From contig OZ234498.1 in NCBI GenBank assembly GCA_965153455.1, forward strand, positions 20,088,001 to 20,152,000: a stretch of DNA of 64,000 nt, read 5' to 3'. The DNA comes from Sphagnum compactum (Eukaryota; Bryophyta; Sphagnopsida; Sphagnales). Shown in pieces: positions 11,527 through 23,424 of the stretch. The notes under the pieces are model-generated. The model did not search any database. It was not told the origin of the DNA and saw nothing but the letters and a program-made list of their open reading frames with translations. Position numbers and translations under genes: made by a program. Numbering within the stretch: the stretch's first letter is position 1; every line of letters starts with the position of its first letter.

Positions 11527-14500
11527 GTAGGCTCTCACTCCCTCATTCCCCAATCAATTTCTGGGAACTTCACCAAATGTATGATTCATCCAGGTTGTTA
11601 CGTAATCAAGGTGTAAACACAAAATAATTTGCTTCTGGTAGGGCTCATGGCCAACCTGGGAGCTAAACCTGGTGGTCCAAGGTGGATGTCACTGGAGGAT
11701 CGCTCGATTGACTTGTTGTCGCTCATGTTCCGTAGGACTCAACCCGGTGTCTCTGTGGGGTCCATCAAGTTGGAGCCAGGATCCGTTGGGCTAGCCTAAA
11801 CCCTCTTTGTTTCGAGTTTGTTAACTCGGTGGTTCTTCCCCTTTTTGTAAACCCTAAACCCTTCCCCTTCTTCTGGGCTCCTCCGGTCCCGTTGTTTTTC
11901 TTTCTGTTCTTCTTCGAATCCGTAGAAGTCGGAGCATTTGCGAGTCGAGCTCAATGATGCTCCCCGTGGTTTTTGCGCCCACCTTTGAGGCCGCGTCGCA
12001 AAAAAATAGCTGCGAGCGCCTTTTTTGGGCAGCCTAAAAAAAGGGAGAATATGTTCTTACGGCAGAATCCAACGTCGTGCAAAAATATGTTGGATTCTGC
12101 CGACAATTAAAGCGTATGTCGCGCTCGTGATGTGCCTTCCCGTGCTTTCGCTTTCTGTTTTCACTGCTCCCGTATGCGGTGTCAAGGTCAATGACATCTG
12201 ACAATGTGCCGGTGCTTGTTTGCTGCAGCAAAAGCAACTCCTGGAAGTAATCAAGGACACAGTTCTGGCACGGCTTGCTCACCCTAAACCCATCTCAGGT
12301 AATGATGGAGCGCTCATATAAATTCCTTTTTCTCTCAGCATTCTTCAGAGACATGAAGTACTTTTTGTGCTTCAAAAATGGTCGTGTGAACCTTCAAATG
12401 TGGGTTAATGAACTTGCTTCTGGGAGCAGGAAATGGAAAATTTGAAAAGTGCCTGAGACCCATTGGTAGTGGTCCTGGGATTTGAGCTCGTGTTCTATGC
12501 ATCCAGAGGATAGCCTACTACTGTGAGCCAGGTGGATTGTTTCCTCCTCTGGATCCAGATCACCGTAACTCTGTGCGGTAAGTGGGACCTGGTGAAGCAA
12601 TCCTCTGGTCGGGGATATAAACTACTGTGTACGAGGGTGGTGGACTGTCTTTCCACTGCAATATATGGATGCAAAGATAGCACAACGATTTTCTCTGGAA
12701 TACTCTCCATCCCAGCCATGGGTAATACATTATTTTGGTTCACGGTAGGGGTATGGTTGCAGGTGCAAATAGTTGGTATGTTGTGTGGAACTCCATATAT
12801 CTAGGATGCTTACCAGGAAATAGTCCGACAGGTTTGCAAAGGGGTGGTGGGGGTACATTTGCAAAGACAGGTGGTCGGAAGATCACACTACCGGGCACCA
12901 ACCTGAATGATGTCAGTGACCAAGCTGGTGACCTCATAGCTGTCTGTATCTTGAATAAAATAAGGGCTTTTTAGGAGTCCCAAAAGTTTTTTGGACTGTC
13001 AATTTTCCCAAAATTGTTCTGACCTTCCATCCAATAGCTTACCAGTAATCCGAGCAACAAGATATTCTCGCTCAAAAATTATGCATATACCTATTCAAGC
13101 AGTTGTGGATACTCACCAGAATTAGTCTCTTGCTCATCCTTATGTGATCCTGTTCGGTGTCGATGAAGGCCTGGTGATGGCCATGGAAGAGAAAGCCACT
13201 ATACCAGACAGGCAACTACTGGCAAGGCTTGTCCTGGTCAGAGAGGAGGCTCACCCAGGGCTCTATTGAGTGGTGGCCTTCTACTCTAATGCAATGACAG
13301 ACCCAAGTTTCGGAATCTGCCACAGCCTGAGGTGGGTCCAAGATTAGCATATTGAGGTATTTGTTCCTGTTTGTGCAGCTTCTTCTTCTTCTTCTCCTTC
13401 TTCCTCCTGTAGCAGGTAAAAAAAGTCGAAAGGGGAGATAGAAGGCGCAAATTACCGCAATGACTAGACGTACGATTCCATAAAGCACTTATCCCAAGCT
13501 GAAAAAAAGGAAGACAAAAGATTGATTGAGAAAATTGACTTGAAGTTTCTGTAATAGAGACATTCCTAGTGTTAAATGAAGCATCTTGATTGCTAAATTC
13601 CTGCTTGCAAGATGTCCAAAAAAACTTGACCAAATTTTTTGCCTGTACAAATTGTAGGGAGTGGAGTGTGAAAACAAACCCCCCGACTGAATGCACGAAT
13701 CAAACACTCTTTAACTAGCTTCCTGGTGAGTGCAACAACAAAAATAAGAAGACGAATGCAAGCCCAAATCACGATGCAAATGTAAAAATGGATCAGAATG
13801 TTATAAAAGCTTTTTTTTGTGACCACAATAACAACAGACTCTTAGAAATCGATCAGAACCCAAAAGAAGGATTCAACAAAAATTCGGACTTGCTGAGCCT
13901 AAACCCTCTGAGAGTGGTGGAAAGCGCTGCACTGGAAGATTGCAAAAAGACCCAAAAGGATCTATTCAGATTCAGCTGCTGTGGAGTTGGAAATTCGGTT
14001 GAGCTCACCTAGCACACCTTCTGGAACTTGGCCTGAGGTACTGAGGCCCAAATCACAATGCAAATGGATTCTGATGATGCGGCTCAGAGGTTGAAAAGAA
14101 CGACCAGAGCTGTCTGCGTTCCGGATTCGGAGACTTCCGACCCAACGCACTAAGGAGCCGGTTAGGCGTCAACGATTCCTTGTCATCGATTTTTTCTACG
14201 GACCTGGACCGTGAACAGGTCTCGAGCACTAGTCCGTGTGGGGGAAGAAGAAGAATGCACGCAGCCCAGCACAAGAAACGACAAAGAATTGGAAAAAGGA
14301 TAGTGGCGAGTCTATCAGCACCTTCAAATCAAAAGCCAAAAAAAACAAACTCCTCCCAAGAACAATGTTGCAGTTTCTGAACTTTCCATTTCCTCCTCCT
14401 GTTCCTCCTCACACCCAGAACAAAAACTCCACAAAAACAAAGAACCGGATCACAACACAAAACGACGTCCGCCACAACCGCCAAAAAAGAAAGAGGGGAA

Positions 14501-14640
14501 AAGCGAAAAAACAATGATCAAATTCTGTCTCGAAAAGTCTCTTTGCTTCTCACAGAGAGAGAGAGAGGAGACGACTGAGCACGACGGAAGAGACGACGGA
14601 CGAAGAGAGAGCGTGATTCTAGGGTCAACCTCCTGCCCGC
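11527..14640. other. Unassigned sequence, no recognisable gene
   Basis: GC content is moderate. Several short ORFs (12495-12743 minus, 12523-12804, 12735-12974, 13286-13696 minus, 14236-14517) have no domain I recognise. A frame at about 13090-13330 contains LAHPYVILFGVDEGLVMAME and continues through one stop, so it may be a degenerate exon. TTC repeats (about 13380-13410) and GA repeats (about 14557-14573) are present. Confidence 0.3.
12060..12102. repeat. Perfect 14-bp stem-loop
   Basis: CGGCAGAATCCAAC at 12060-12073 is the exact reverse complement of GTTGGATTCTGCCG at 12089-12102. The loop is 15 nt. There is no T-run or coding frame beside it that would make it a terminator. Confidence 0.85.
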
Positions 14641-14876
14641 GAAAATATGTTCTTATTTTCAACATCTGCCCCTACTACCCCTCCTTTTGCCCATTTTTAT
14701 TTTCCCAAGTTGAACCTAGCCAAAGCTCAAAAGTGCTTTTTTACTCGCTGCCTTGTAGTGCCAACAACCCAATGTTCAAAAAAAATTCTTAAATGCCTTG
14801 ACAAGTGTTTGATTAGTGTTGTTTTCATCTGCCCCTACCACAACCGCCCCTACCTTTTTTTTTCCCCGGCCCCAAA

Positions 14877-15120
14877 GCTCAAAAAGTATTTCTATTTCTG
14901 CCCATATTTCTGCTAAAAGGAAATTATTCGCTGCCCAAATTTTTTGCTCACCAGTGTATTATTCACCGCCCCGATAATTGCTCGAAAGAAAAATAAATTC
15001 TGCCCAATATCTGCTCAAAATGATTTGATTCGCTGCCCAATTTTTTGGTTTCCTCCAAAGTATTTAATTTTCTGCCTAAAGAATTGCTCAAAAGTATTTT
15101 ATTCACTGCCCAAATGAGTT
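14877..15120. repeat. About 34-bp tandem units inside family E
   Basis: The word GCTCAAAAGTATTT, or a close variant, followed by ATTCGCTGCCC starts at about 14877, 14912, 14946, 14980, 15013, 15052 and 15086. Spacing is therefore 33-40 bp over seven units. The same array occurs inverted at about 62640-62900. Confidence 0.75.
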
Positions 15121-16378
15121 TTTTTGGGGGCCAACAGCCAACTGTTTTGGATGGGGTCCACTTATTTTAATAATCTGCCCCCCCTTTCCAAAATTTTACC
15201 AACCCAAAGCTGAAATTCATTTTTTTTCTGCCCAAAGAAATTATTCTTTATCACGACCATACTTATTAACTTGCTTAAGTAATCTTTTAATTCTTGTCAT
15301 CTGCCCTAAACAACCCTTTATTTTTCAACCCAAAAACAATTACTTATTTACTTGCTGCCCGAACTTTTTTTTGGTGTTTTTTTTCCGGGGGTCAATACCT
15401 GACTTGGGCTCCGCGTGACATGACATTACCCATGTGCAACTCATTTTAGATATTTTTAAAAATTCATTTAAAAAAACGTTTCATATGACATGGTCACATT
15501 TCATTCATCTATGGATAACTATATTTTTATGATCAATTACATGAAAATCAACTACCTACTTAATTAAGTTCATTTTATTTTAGCTCAGATTTAATTAATT
15601 AAACCAACCCTAACCCCCCCCCCCCTATGAACTTGTAAAAAGAAAACCCCCCTCTCATCCCTTTTCAACATAGAAAAAAAACTCCCTCCCATCCCCCTTC
15701 AACATATTTTTAAAAAAAACCCTTTCATGTTCCTCCCTGTCCCTAGCCACTCCACAATGAAAAAACAAAATTAAAAAAAAAAATCATCCCTTTCCCTTCC
15801 TCCTTCCACATGTCAAATGAAGGAAAAAAAATATATTAACCTCCACCCCCCTCCCCCTCAACAGTCAAAAAAAGAAGAAAAAAAATCAACCTGCACCCTT
15901 TCCCCCGTCCCATAATGAATTTGTAAAAAAAATTACCCCCGCTGAACCCCTCCCTAGCCTCTCCACAATGAAAAAAACATTTCCAGAGCCCCCAAATTAA
16001 CCACTTTCCCCCCTCCTCCTTCCACATTTCCAATGAAGGGAAAAAAAAAACATCAACCTCCCACCCCCTCCCGCCCCTTCAACAGTCAAAAATATCAAGG
16101 AAAAAAATCAAGGTGCACCCTTTCCACCCCCCGTCCCACAATGAATAGAATATAAACCCTGGCCCTCCTGGCCCAGTAAAAAGTAATTTAGAAAACTTAC
16201 AAGCAGTAAAAAAGTAACAAACCTTACCCCTAAACCCAGCAAAAAGTCACTTACAAAACTTACGGCCAGTAAAAAAAGCAACAAAAAGTAACTAAAGTCA
16301 ACAAAAACCGCCACAGCATCATACAAAACAGCCAGGCATCATAACGTTTTTTTCCTGGTCAAACAGCCACCCGCCACC

Positions 16379-16398
16379 GGCATCATGCCCATGATGCC
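16379..16398. repeat. Family E head palindrome
   Basis: GGCATCATG and CATGATGCC are perfect 9-bp inverted arms separated by CC. On the minus strand the palindrome is followed by a G-rich stretch and CTGTTTGACC, as in the other family E heads. Confidence 0.85.
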
Positions 16399-16425
16399 AG
16401 GATTATATGGATAGGGTTGGCACTT

Positions 16426-17793
16426 GCCTTGTTATGTCAAGTTAGGTGGCTTGCGGGTCCTTTCACTGGACTCCAAGCCTATTGATGCGAGAACCCAAGC
16501 CTGTCTTTGAAAGAATTGGACCATGTTAGAATGGGTATCTTCTACTCTGTTTTGTTTTTCTTTATGTTCCAAGAGTGTGTGAGAATTATGCTCATTTTTT
16601 TATGGTAAATCTAACACAGGGTGACTGGAATGGTGCGGGTTGTCACACAAATTGCAGGTACATTTGCTCATGTTTCAGCTGGTTGGACATCAGAGCATAT
16701 TTGTTGTGAAACTGAAGCCCACTGGACTGATTTGATTCTTGTGATGTGACAGACAGCTGAGAGTCTGCATCTAGATCTCTTTCATGCACAAGGTTCATAT
16801 AGCATGCTTCAGATGCACCTACTTTTTTTTTAACAGAAAGGGGGGTTTACTATCTGCTTGTATGACAGGACAAAGACCATGCGTGCTTAGGTCACATGCG
16901 AGCCACTGGGGAGGGATTTGGTACTCTGGGACTTGGAGACAAAATGGACTTGATTCAGATGATGCTTGATTGTGCTGAGACCATGACCGCTGTGCTTGAT
17001 AATGTTACAGATATGGGTATCAATGTGAACACCCTCAAATTTTTTGCTTGTGTTTGTACTTTTGCTGCATTGCTCATTGCGTTGGCAGTGGGTAGTCATG
17101 GCAGCTTGTCACTGCTATTTGTGATGAAGGTGATGGTCTGACACTTTGCAAGTGAGTGACCCCTCATAATAAGTTACGAGTGCACTCATTTCAGTTACCT
17201 CCAAATTGTTGTTGTTGTGGAGATTTCTCTGCAATTTCATAGTTATGCCTGCTAGTATTGGTTAGTGATGTTGTGTGAAGTTCTGGTCTTGGGAAGCAAC
17301 TAGTCTAAATTCTCATGTTGTGCTTTTGAAATGTTGCAGGCATATGGGAGGAGCAAAAGCAGATTACTTTCAACATGACTATTGATGACATGACAAATAA
17401 GCTTCCCCAGTGAACCCATGTGGGCTGTTCAAATGCTTGGAATAGTTCATGTGTAATTAGACTGATGAGTGCAAGAACTTGTAACCCATTGCCATAGTAA
17501 TAAAATCTATCCTAGTTTTGGTGGGAGGCCAAGCAAATTGGCATGTCAAGCTTAAACTACCAAATTCTTATGTAATTTTACCTTGAGTGCTTAAATTTTT
17601 GGGATTGTAGGCAATTTATAAATGCTCCTACCATTGGGTTTCAAAACTCAACTGAAGTATATATTGTGTTTATTATAAATATTAGGCAAAGCCATAAACG
17701 CTTAGGATCTACTGTGTGCAACATGAAATTGGACGACAAAAAAATTCATGCATTATCTGTAAATAAATGCATTATTTAAAACTAAAATAAAAA
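16426..17793. other. Unassigned, possible degenerate exons
   Basis: A frame at 16896-17141 (81 codons) carries a hydrophobic segment FFACVCTFAALLIALAVG that could be a membrane span. Splice-like TTGCAG borders occur at about 16652 and 17335. I do not recognise the protein, and stops interrupt the flanking frames. The last 300 bp are AT-rich and empty. Confidence 0.25.
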
Positions 17794-18362
17794 ACTAATT
17801 GCCACATGTCATAATCGCTATGAGTAAAATCGAACGGTCCATATTTACTGTAATTATTTAATAATAGAGTAAATACCATATTTAAAAGCCACGTGTCATA
17901 ATCCTAGTGCTTGAATCGGACGGTTAGTATTATTAAACTAATTGCCACATGTCATAATCATTATGAGTAAAATCGAACAGTCCATATATATTGTAACTAT
18001 TTAATAATAAAGTAAATACCATATTAAAAGCCACGTGTCATAATCCTAATGCTTGAATCGGACGGTTAGTATTATTAAACTAATTGCCACATGTCATAAT
18101 CGTTATGAGTAAAATCCAACGGTCCATATATATTGTAATTATTTAATAATAGAGTAAATACCATATTAAAAGCCACGTGTCATAATCCTAGTGCTTGAAT
18201 CGGACGGTTAGTATTATTAAACTAATTGCCACATGTCATAATCGTTATGAGTAAAATCCAACGGTCCATATATATTGTAATTATTTAATAATAGAGTAAA
18301 TACCATATTAAAAGCCACGTGTCATAATCCTAGTGCTTGAATCGGACGGGTAGTATTATTAG
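17794..18362 (+). repeat. Four tandem units of about 142 bp, each with CCACGTGTC
   Basis: Unit starts, marked by ACTAATTGCCACATGTCATA, fall at 17794, 17938, 18079 and 18221, giving spacings of 144, 141 and 142 bp. Each unit has two related halves: GCCACATGTCATAATC followed by ACGGTCC, and GCCACGTGTCATAATC followed by GACGGTTAG. The unit therefore arose by doubling of a roughly 70-bp piece. CCACGTGTC matches the plant G-box/ABRE core, but no intact promoter is seen next to the array. Confidence 0.9.
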
Positions 18363-18581
18363 ATGTCATGAAGAATTTTTAAATCAAATATCCAATATAC
18401 CACGTGGTCTCTATGCATTGGTGAAAAATAATAACCAACTTAATTGTTGAATATTGGCACCACATACGTATACTCGTATTTTGTCATGAACTGGTATTTG
18501 TACGCTGAACAGTTTCCGTCCACCCTGTTGTCGCCTACGACTAAGGACGCCTGCAACTTGTCCAAGGCGACTACATAACTT

Positions 18582-18893
18582 TTAGTTGTAGATGTCGCCT
18601 GCGACCAGAAAACAGTCACAAAGACCAGTCGAAAAAGTCAACTTTCCTTCTAGTGTGTTTTGCTCCACATGTTGCACTTTGAAATGGCACTGGAGCTTAT
18701 CGCTGCGTTCAAATGCCCTTGTGCAGCAATCAACGGGGCAAGGAAATTTGCCTTCAATGGATCGGTGGACAGTAGTTCGACCACTGACAGTGCGAACCTT
18801 ACAAGTGGATCGATGCACCAATCGGCGATGTCCATCACGTTGATGAAAAGCAGGAAAAAAAATGTTGCACTCTGGGCATTCGAAGTTAGCCAT
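18582..18893 (-). CDS. Small two-finger C2H2 zinc-finger protein (103 codons)
   Basis: C2H2 fingers usually bind DNA in the nucleus. Counting from the ATG whose complement is at 18891-18893, finger 1 has C6, C9, H22 and H27 (C-x2-C-x12-H-x4-H). Finger 2 has C52, C57 (C56 could serve instead), H70 and H75 (C-x4-C-x12-H-x4-H). The linker of about 24 residues is rich in Arg, Ser and Thr. I chose this ATG because it lies directly before the first finger (MANFECPEC); an upstream in-frame ATG would give 116 codons. The ORF is uninterrupted and ends in a stop. No QALGGH plant motif is present. The 142-bp array lies about 220 bp beyond its 3' end. Two complete fingers argue against chance, but expression is unproven; it may be a domain of a decayed transposase or a captured gene. 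Confidence 0.5.
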   Translation of the reverse strand: MANFECPECNIFFPAFHQRDGHRRLVHRSTCKVRTVSGRTTVHRSIEGKFPCPVDCCTRAFERSDKLQCHFKVQHVEQNTLEGKLTFSTGLCDCFLVAGDIYN

Positions 18894-19640
18894 GAATACC
18901 ATATGACAATATATAAGTGTTTGTGAACACAACAGAGCTGCAACTGATAATAGAAGGTCAATATATCAATAACTCGGGCTTTGTCGAACCGACCTTAACC
19001 CTGCAGACAAACGAAATTGAATTTTTGGTGTGAGCGATTTTCCCCAACACAACATCTACGCAAAATGACAATGTTCAAATTCATGCATACAACAAATATG
19101 TTCGGTAGATGCGGTTACTTGGTCACATTGCTAGAATAGGTTTGCACATATATGGAGTTGAATCTACGATGTGATCTAACCATTGTGCTCCCTTCGCCTC
19201 GTAGCCCCTGCGAAACATGGCAGTGCTGGAGTTGAAAGATGAAAACAACACAGATTCCATCCATGCGACAAACTCCCAGTGCACACACTTCAAATGTTTG
19301 GAGCTATGTAAACCAATATATCATGAACTAATGTTTACACATTATGTTAATTTGGTATTGCGTAGACAAACATTCGTTTCGCCAACACTAATAACGTCTT
19401 CGAACCATCAAAAAATACTGCAAAGATATCAGGGGCAGTCATACAAATTTTGTTGTGATCTCATAATTGTATCTATGAGAACAAGTTGAAATTTGCAACA
19501 GGCTGCATGATTCACAAAAGAATTTTCTATTCCTAATGATTTTTCATTACACTTCAAAGCCACGATGACAACGACAACAAATGAAATTTTGGGAGGGAAA
19601 GAAATGGAGATGCTGGTATAGGTTGAGGTTTTGATACCTG
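18894..19640. other. AT-rich intergenic DNA with diverged repeat blocks
   Basis: The stretch at about 19035-19240 carries blocks (CAACACAACATCTACGCAAA, ATATGGAGTTGAATCTACG) that resemble those at about 19670-19740 and 22015-22080. It is probably an older diverged copy of the duplicated segment downstream. No gene is recognised. Confidence 0.4.
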
Positions 19641-21060
19641 CACTCGCTCATTGTGCTCAAACAAGCTGGCATGTGTGTGGAGTTGAACTTAGGATGTTTG
19701 TGCTACAATGCCCCCTACCAACATAACATACGCAAAAAATGACAATTCAAAACTTCACAATTTGAATGATAGGCCAACCTTGCGTAAGAGATTTCAAGAT
19801 GCATCTCTGAATTTTACATGGAACTATATGTTAGGTTGCTCACCTTAAGAACAAGAGTTTGGTGATGTACACCGCTATACTGCACAAACACAATAGCTTT
19901 TGGTTTTCCAAATCACAAGATTTCGCAAGACAAATTCTTGTTGCACACACAAGAAAACTGGAAAAAATAAATCTCCAACCCCTTATGTTTATCATGTGTC
20001 CTACTCCAATTTCACTATGTTTGAGGGAATTGATAAATGACGTGGTGAAATGTACTTTGGCCTTCGTGGCACATTGCGCAACCTTTTATTGCCATCCATG
20101 CATATACGCTATTTATCTTGATAAATGGAATCCAATTTTGTAAAAAGGTAAATTACTTTGTGTTGGATTTGATACGATTATGTATTCATTGCAATATGGG
20201 TGCCAACTCTTCGAATACAGGTGGGAAAATGTTGAACAGTGTTTCAGGTATTTAATGCGGCCTGTACAAAAATCTTGCGTACCATATATGTAGCATATTT
20301 TATAATTTTTACATGTCGCATATATGACCCATATAACATTTCCCCGTGGTGTTATCGCATGTCATTTTTCTACATCATGGCATATCACACATTATAATGA
20401 AAACGAACTTAATTTTTATGGCAAACAGTCTCCAAATTTCGGTTTGAATTCGGGTTTTCGTACCACTCCACTAAATTTTTCAAGAAATTTTGAAGGTGAG
20501 CTCATTGGGTGCCTCGTTAAGTGGCCCCCTTCTCCTTATTTTTCACTATAAATAGTTTAAATAGTTATGTTGGCATTATATTTGGCTTTTGACTATCTGT
20601 CAAAATTTCACCATTGAAGCAACTTTGTAAAATCTTTTTTTTTTAAAACCTTGAACTCAAAGGCTTATAAGGGCCACTGGGCAAGGTTGGAGAAGCAGAT
20701 GGAAATTTAAGCAGGGGGGGATGTGACAGCCCCCTGAACATTATTTATAACGGTCCTATAAATTGTTGTAATAAAAGGATCCATCAAATATGCAATCACA
20801 TAACATTTACGGACATGTCTGATTCATGGCCAAATTATGTTTTGTACAGTCGGTGGGAAATAGATCCAATTCTTGTTCTCATCATTCAATAAACATTAAT
20901 TCATCCTTCGTCCCAACAAATCTTCGTTGCAATTAATGTTTATGAATTAAAAGGATATGTGATATAGTAAACTTTGTGCAAGTGTGAAACACTAGCATAA
21001 TTTACCAAAAATGTCCCAAGACGTTGGTTGATTACAATTAACAAGAACTCACCACGATAA
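19640..21060 (+). repeat. Segmental duplication, copy 1
   Basis: Order-conserved blocks are shared with 22015-23300. They include the ATGCCCCCT...CCAACATAACAT block (19709 and 22044), the TTGATACGATTATGTATTC block (20168 and 22439) and the TGATTCATGGCCAA block (20820 and 23088). Offsets are 2.26-2.34 kb. ORFs of up to 94 codons inside are not recognisable and are not conserved between copies. Confidence 0.7.
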
Positions 21061-22014
21061 CACACTTCAAAGCATGCATGCCATACCCCATTGCCATAAG
21101 GTCCCTTTCAGCAAAACGAGGCTAGCTGCTATCTGGTCGAGATAATAAATAATTTTTGATTAACCTAAAATAAATTAAATTTCTTAAAACTAGTATAATT
21201 TTGAGAAATGTAACAAAATTTTGGGACACAAATAATATGCACCGAATTTTTCCAACAACCAGAAGGCTTACTAACCAATGAAAAGTGGGGAAGTACCCCT
21301 ATTTGGATTTCGAAAGTCAGAATAAGGAATTTTGATTTCAAAAGATTTCAATTACATGGGTTACATGTTGATAAAAATTGTTGAAAGTAACCATTTTCAA
21401 AATAAATGGCACTCATGGGCTTTAATCCATTAGTGTGTTTTTTTTTTCCCAGATGTCATCACTACCATTTACCAAATAGATTAAGAAGCCCTTTTAGACG
21501 GACATTTTAAATAATGTTGGCTTAACCATATTTTTTGACCAAATCCATTTGGAGCTAGATTTTTTGTATGAAACATTGAGGTGCTTGAGTATTGGAGGCC
21601 AATGGACCAACATGAAGAAAGGACGAACCCCAAGTTTGTTTTGGGGGAGGGAGGGGCTCCTAGACTTTGTTTTTTTAATAAACAAGAATGTCGATTGTGA
21701 AAAAACCAGGAAGGGTACATCACAAAGTGGGGACCCCTTTGTATTAGTGCTATTTAAGTGCTTTCACAATACTTTTACAAGATGTCCAAGGTTTAGTGCT
21801 TTGTTCGTGTAAAATACGCATTGAAACAATTTAGATTGTATTGATTTAATTTTGGTATTGTTTCAATGATAATTGATGTAGCACATAACATTTGCGGACC
21901 TGTTTAATTCATGGCCAATTTATCTTTTGTATATTTGGTGGGAAATAGATGATATTTTTATTCCCATCATTCAATAAACATTAATTCATCCTCCATCCCA
22001 ACAAATCTTGCGCG
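21061..22014. repeat. Mixed AT-rich repeats between duplicate copies
   Basis: A block at 21383-21480 (GGCACTCATGGGCTTTAATCC and so on) resembles 25800-25915. A partial third copy of the TTCATGGCCAA/AATAAACATTAATTCATCC block lies at about 21880-22010. No gene is recognised. Confidence 0.5.
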
Positions 22015-23300
22015 CAGAGTTTAACATGCGATGTTTGTGATGCCATGCCCCCTCCCAACATAACATATGCAAAAAATGATAATTCAAACGTTCACAGTTC
22101 GGATGTTGGGGGAACCATGTGTAAAAGATTCCAAAATGGATCGGTGAATTTTACATGGAGATATATGTTGTGTTGCTCACCCGAGGAACAAGAGCTTGGT
22201 GCTATACACCACTATACTACACATACAAAATAGCTTCTGGTTTTCCAAATCATGGGATTTTACATGACATATTCCTCTTGCACACACAAGAAAATTGGAA
22301 AAAAAATGAATATCTACCCCCCCGCCCCCCTTTGTTTGTCACGTGTCGTACCTTTTTATTGCCGTCCATGCATACATATGTTATTTATTTGGATAAATGG
22401 AATTTGATTTTGAAAAAAGGTAGATTACTTTGTGTTAGATTTGATACGATTATGTATTCATTGCAATATGGGTGCCACCTCTTTGAATACACTTGGGAAA
22501 ATGTTGAACATAATTTTAAGTATTTAATGTGGCCTGTACAAAAATCCCATGCACCATATATGAAACATATTTAATAATTTTTACATGTTAAATAGATTGA
22601 CCCGTATAACGTTTTCCCCATGGTGTTATCACACGTCATTTTTCTGTACATGTCATATCACACATTATAATTTTTAAAAATTATTATTTTTTATGGTAGA
22701 AAGTCAGGAATTTTTTAGTCCAATTTGGGTCTTCCTACCACTCCACTAAATTTGTAAAGAAACTCTCAATGCAAGCTCACTCGGTGGCTCGTTAATCGGC
22801 TTCCTTTTTCCTTTTTTTTTCGGTGTACTTAATTATAGTATAACTTCTCCTAGCATGGTTCGAATCGTTTTACGTTTTTGTGTGTAGTTTAAATAGTTTC
22901 GTTGGCATTATATTTGGCTTTTGACTACCCATCAAAAAGTCACCATTGACACAAATTTTATAAAAAATAAACCGCGAACTCAAGGGCTTACCAGGGCCAT
23001 TGGGAGAAGTTGGAAAAGCATATGGAAATTTTTTGGGGGGGGGGGGTTCAAACTCGGGGGCCATCACATAACACTTACGGACATGTATGATTCATGGCCA
23101 ATTTATCTTTTGTAATTTTGGAGGGAAATAAATCTGGTTCTTGTTCTCATTGTTCAATAAATATTTAATTCATCTTCCATCCCAACAAAGCTTTATTACA
23201 ATTAATGCTCATAAATTAAAAGGATATGTGATATATTAAACTTTGTGCAAGTGTGAAACTTTAGTACAATTTACCAAAAATGTCCCAAGATATTTACTAA
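22015..23300 (+). repeat. Segmental duplication, copy 2
   Basis: This is the partner of 19640-21060, with several small indels and a G-run at about 23034-23046. Blocks are direct, not inverted. It ends near the CCCAAGATATT block, which corresponds to CCCAAGACGTT at about 21012. Confidence 0.7.
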
Positions 23301-23424
23301 TTAAAATTAACCACGACTCGACACGATGACATACTTTAGATATGCCATACGCCATTGCCATAATGATCCTTTAGGCAAAACAACCCTAGCTACTAGTAGG
23401 TCGCCGTAAAAAATAATTTTTGAT

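Larger units (their letters stand above)
14802..16425 (-). repeat. Family E element, long copy, minus orientation
   Basis: This matches the reverse complement of 61262-62968 over nearly its full length. In plus-strand order it holds a run of about seven 34-bp units (14877-15120), then TTTTTTTCCGGGGGTCAATACCTGAC-like text, then a TTAATTAATTAAACC block. A long C-rich stretch (15610-16135) and AGTAAC/AAAAAGTAAC runs follow, ending at the head dyad 16379-16398. The C-rich strand yields spurious ORFs. No coding capacity is visible, so it is non-autonomous. Confidence 0.8.

Noticed and set aside
16108-16326. Membrane-like minus-strand ORFs in family E copies
   Set aside because: They are translations of the T-rich GTTACTTTTT repeats; the same happens in every E copy.
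17794-18362. Regular repeats considered as a CRISPR array
   Set aside because: Whole 142-bp units are repeated with no unique spacers, and the window is eukaryotic.
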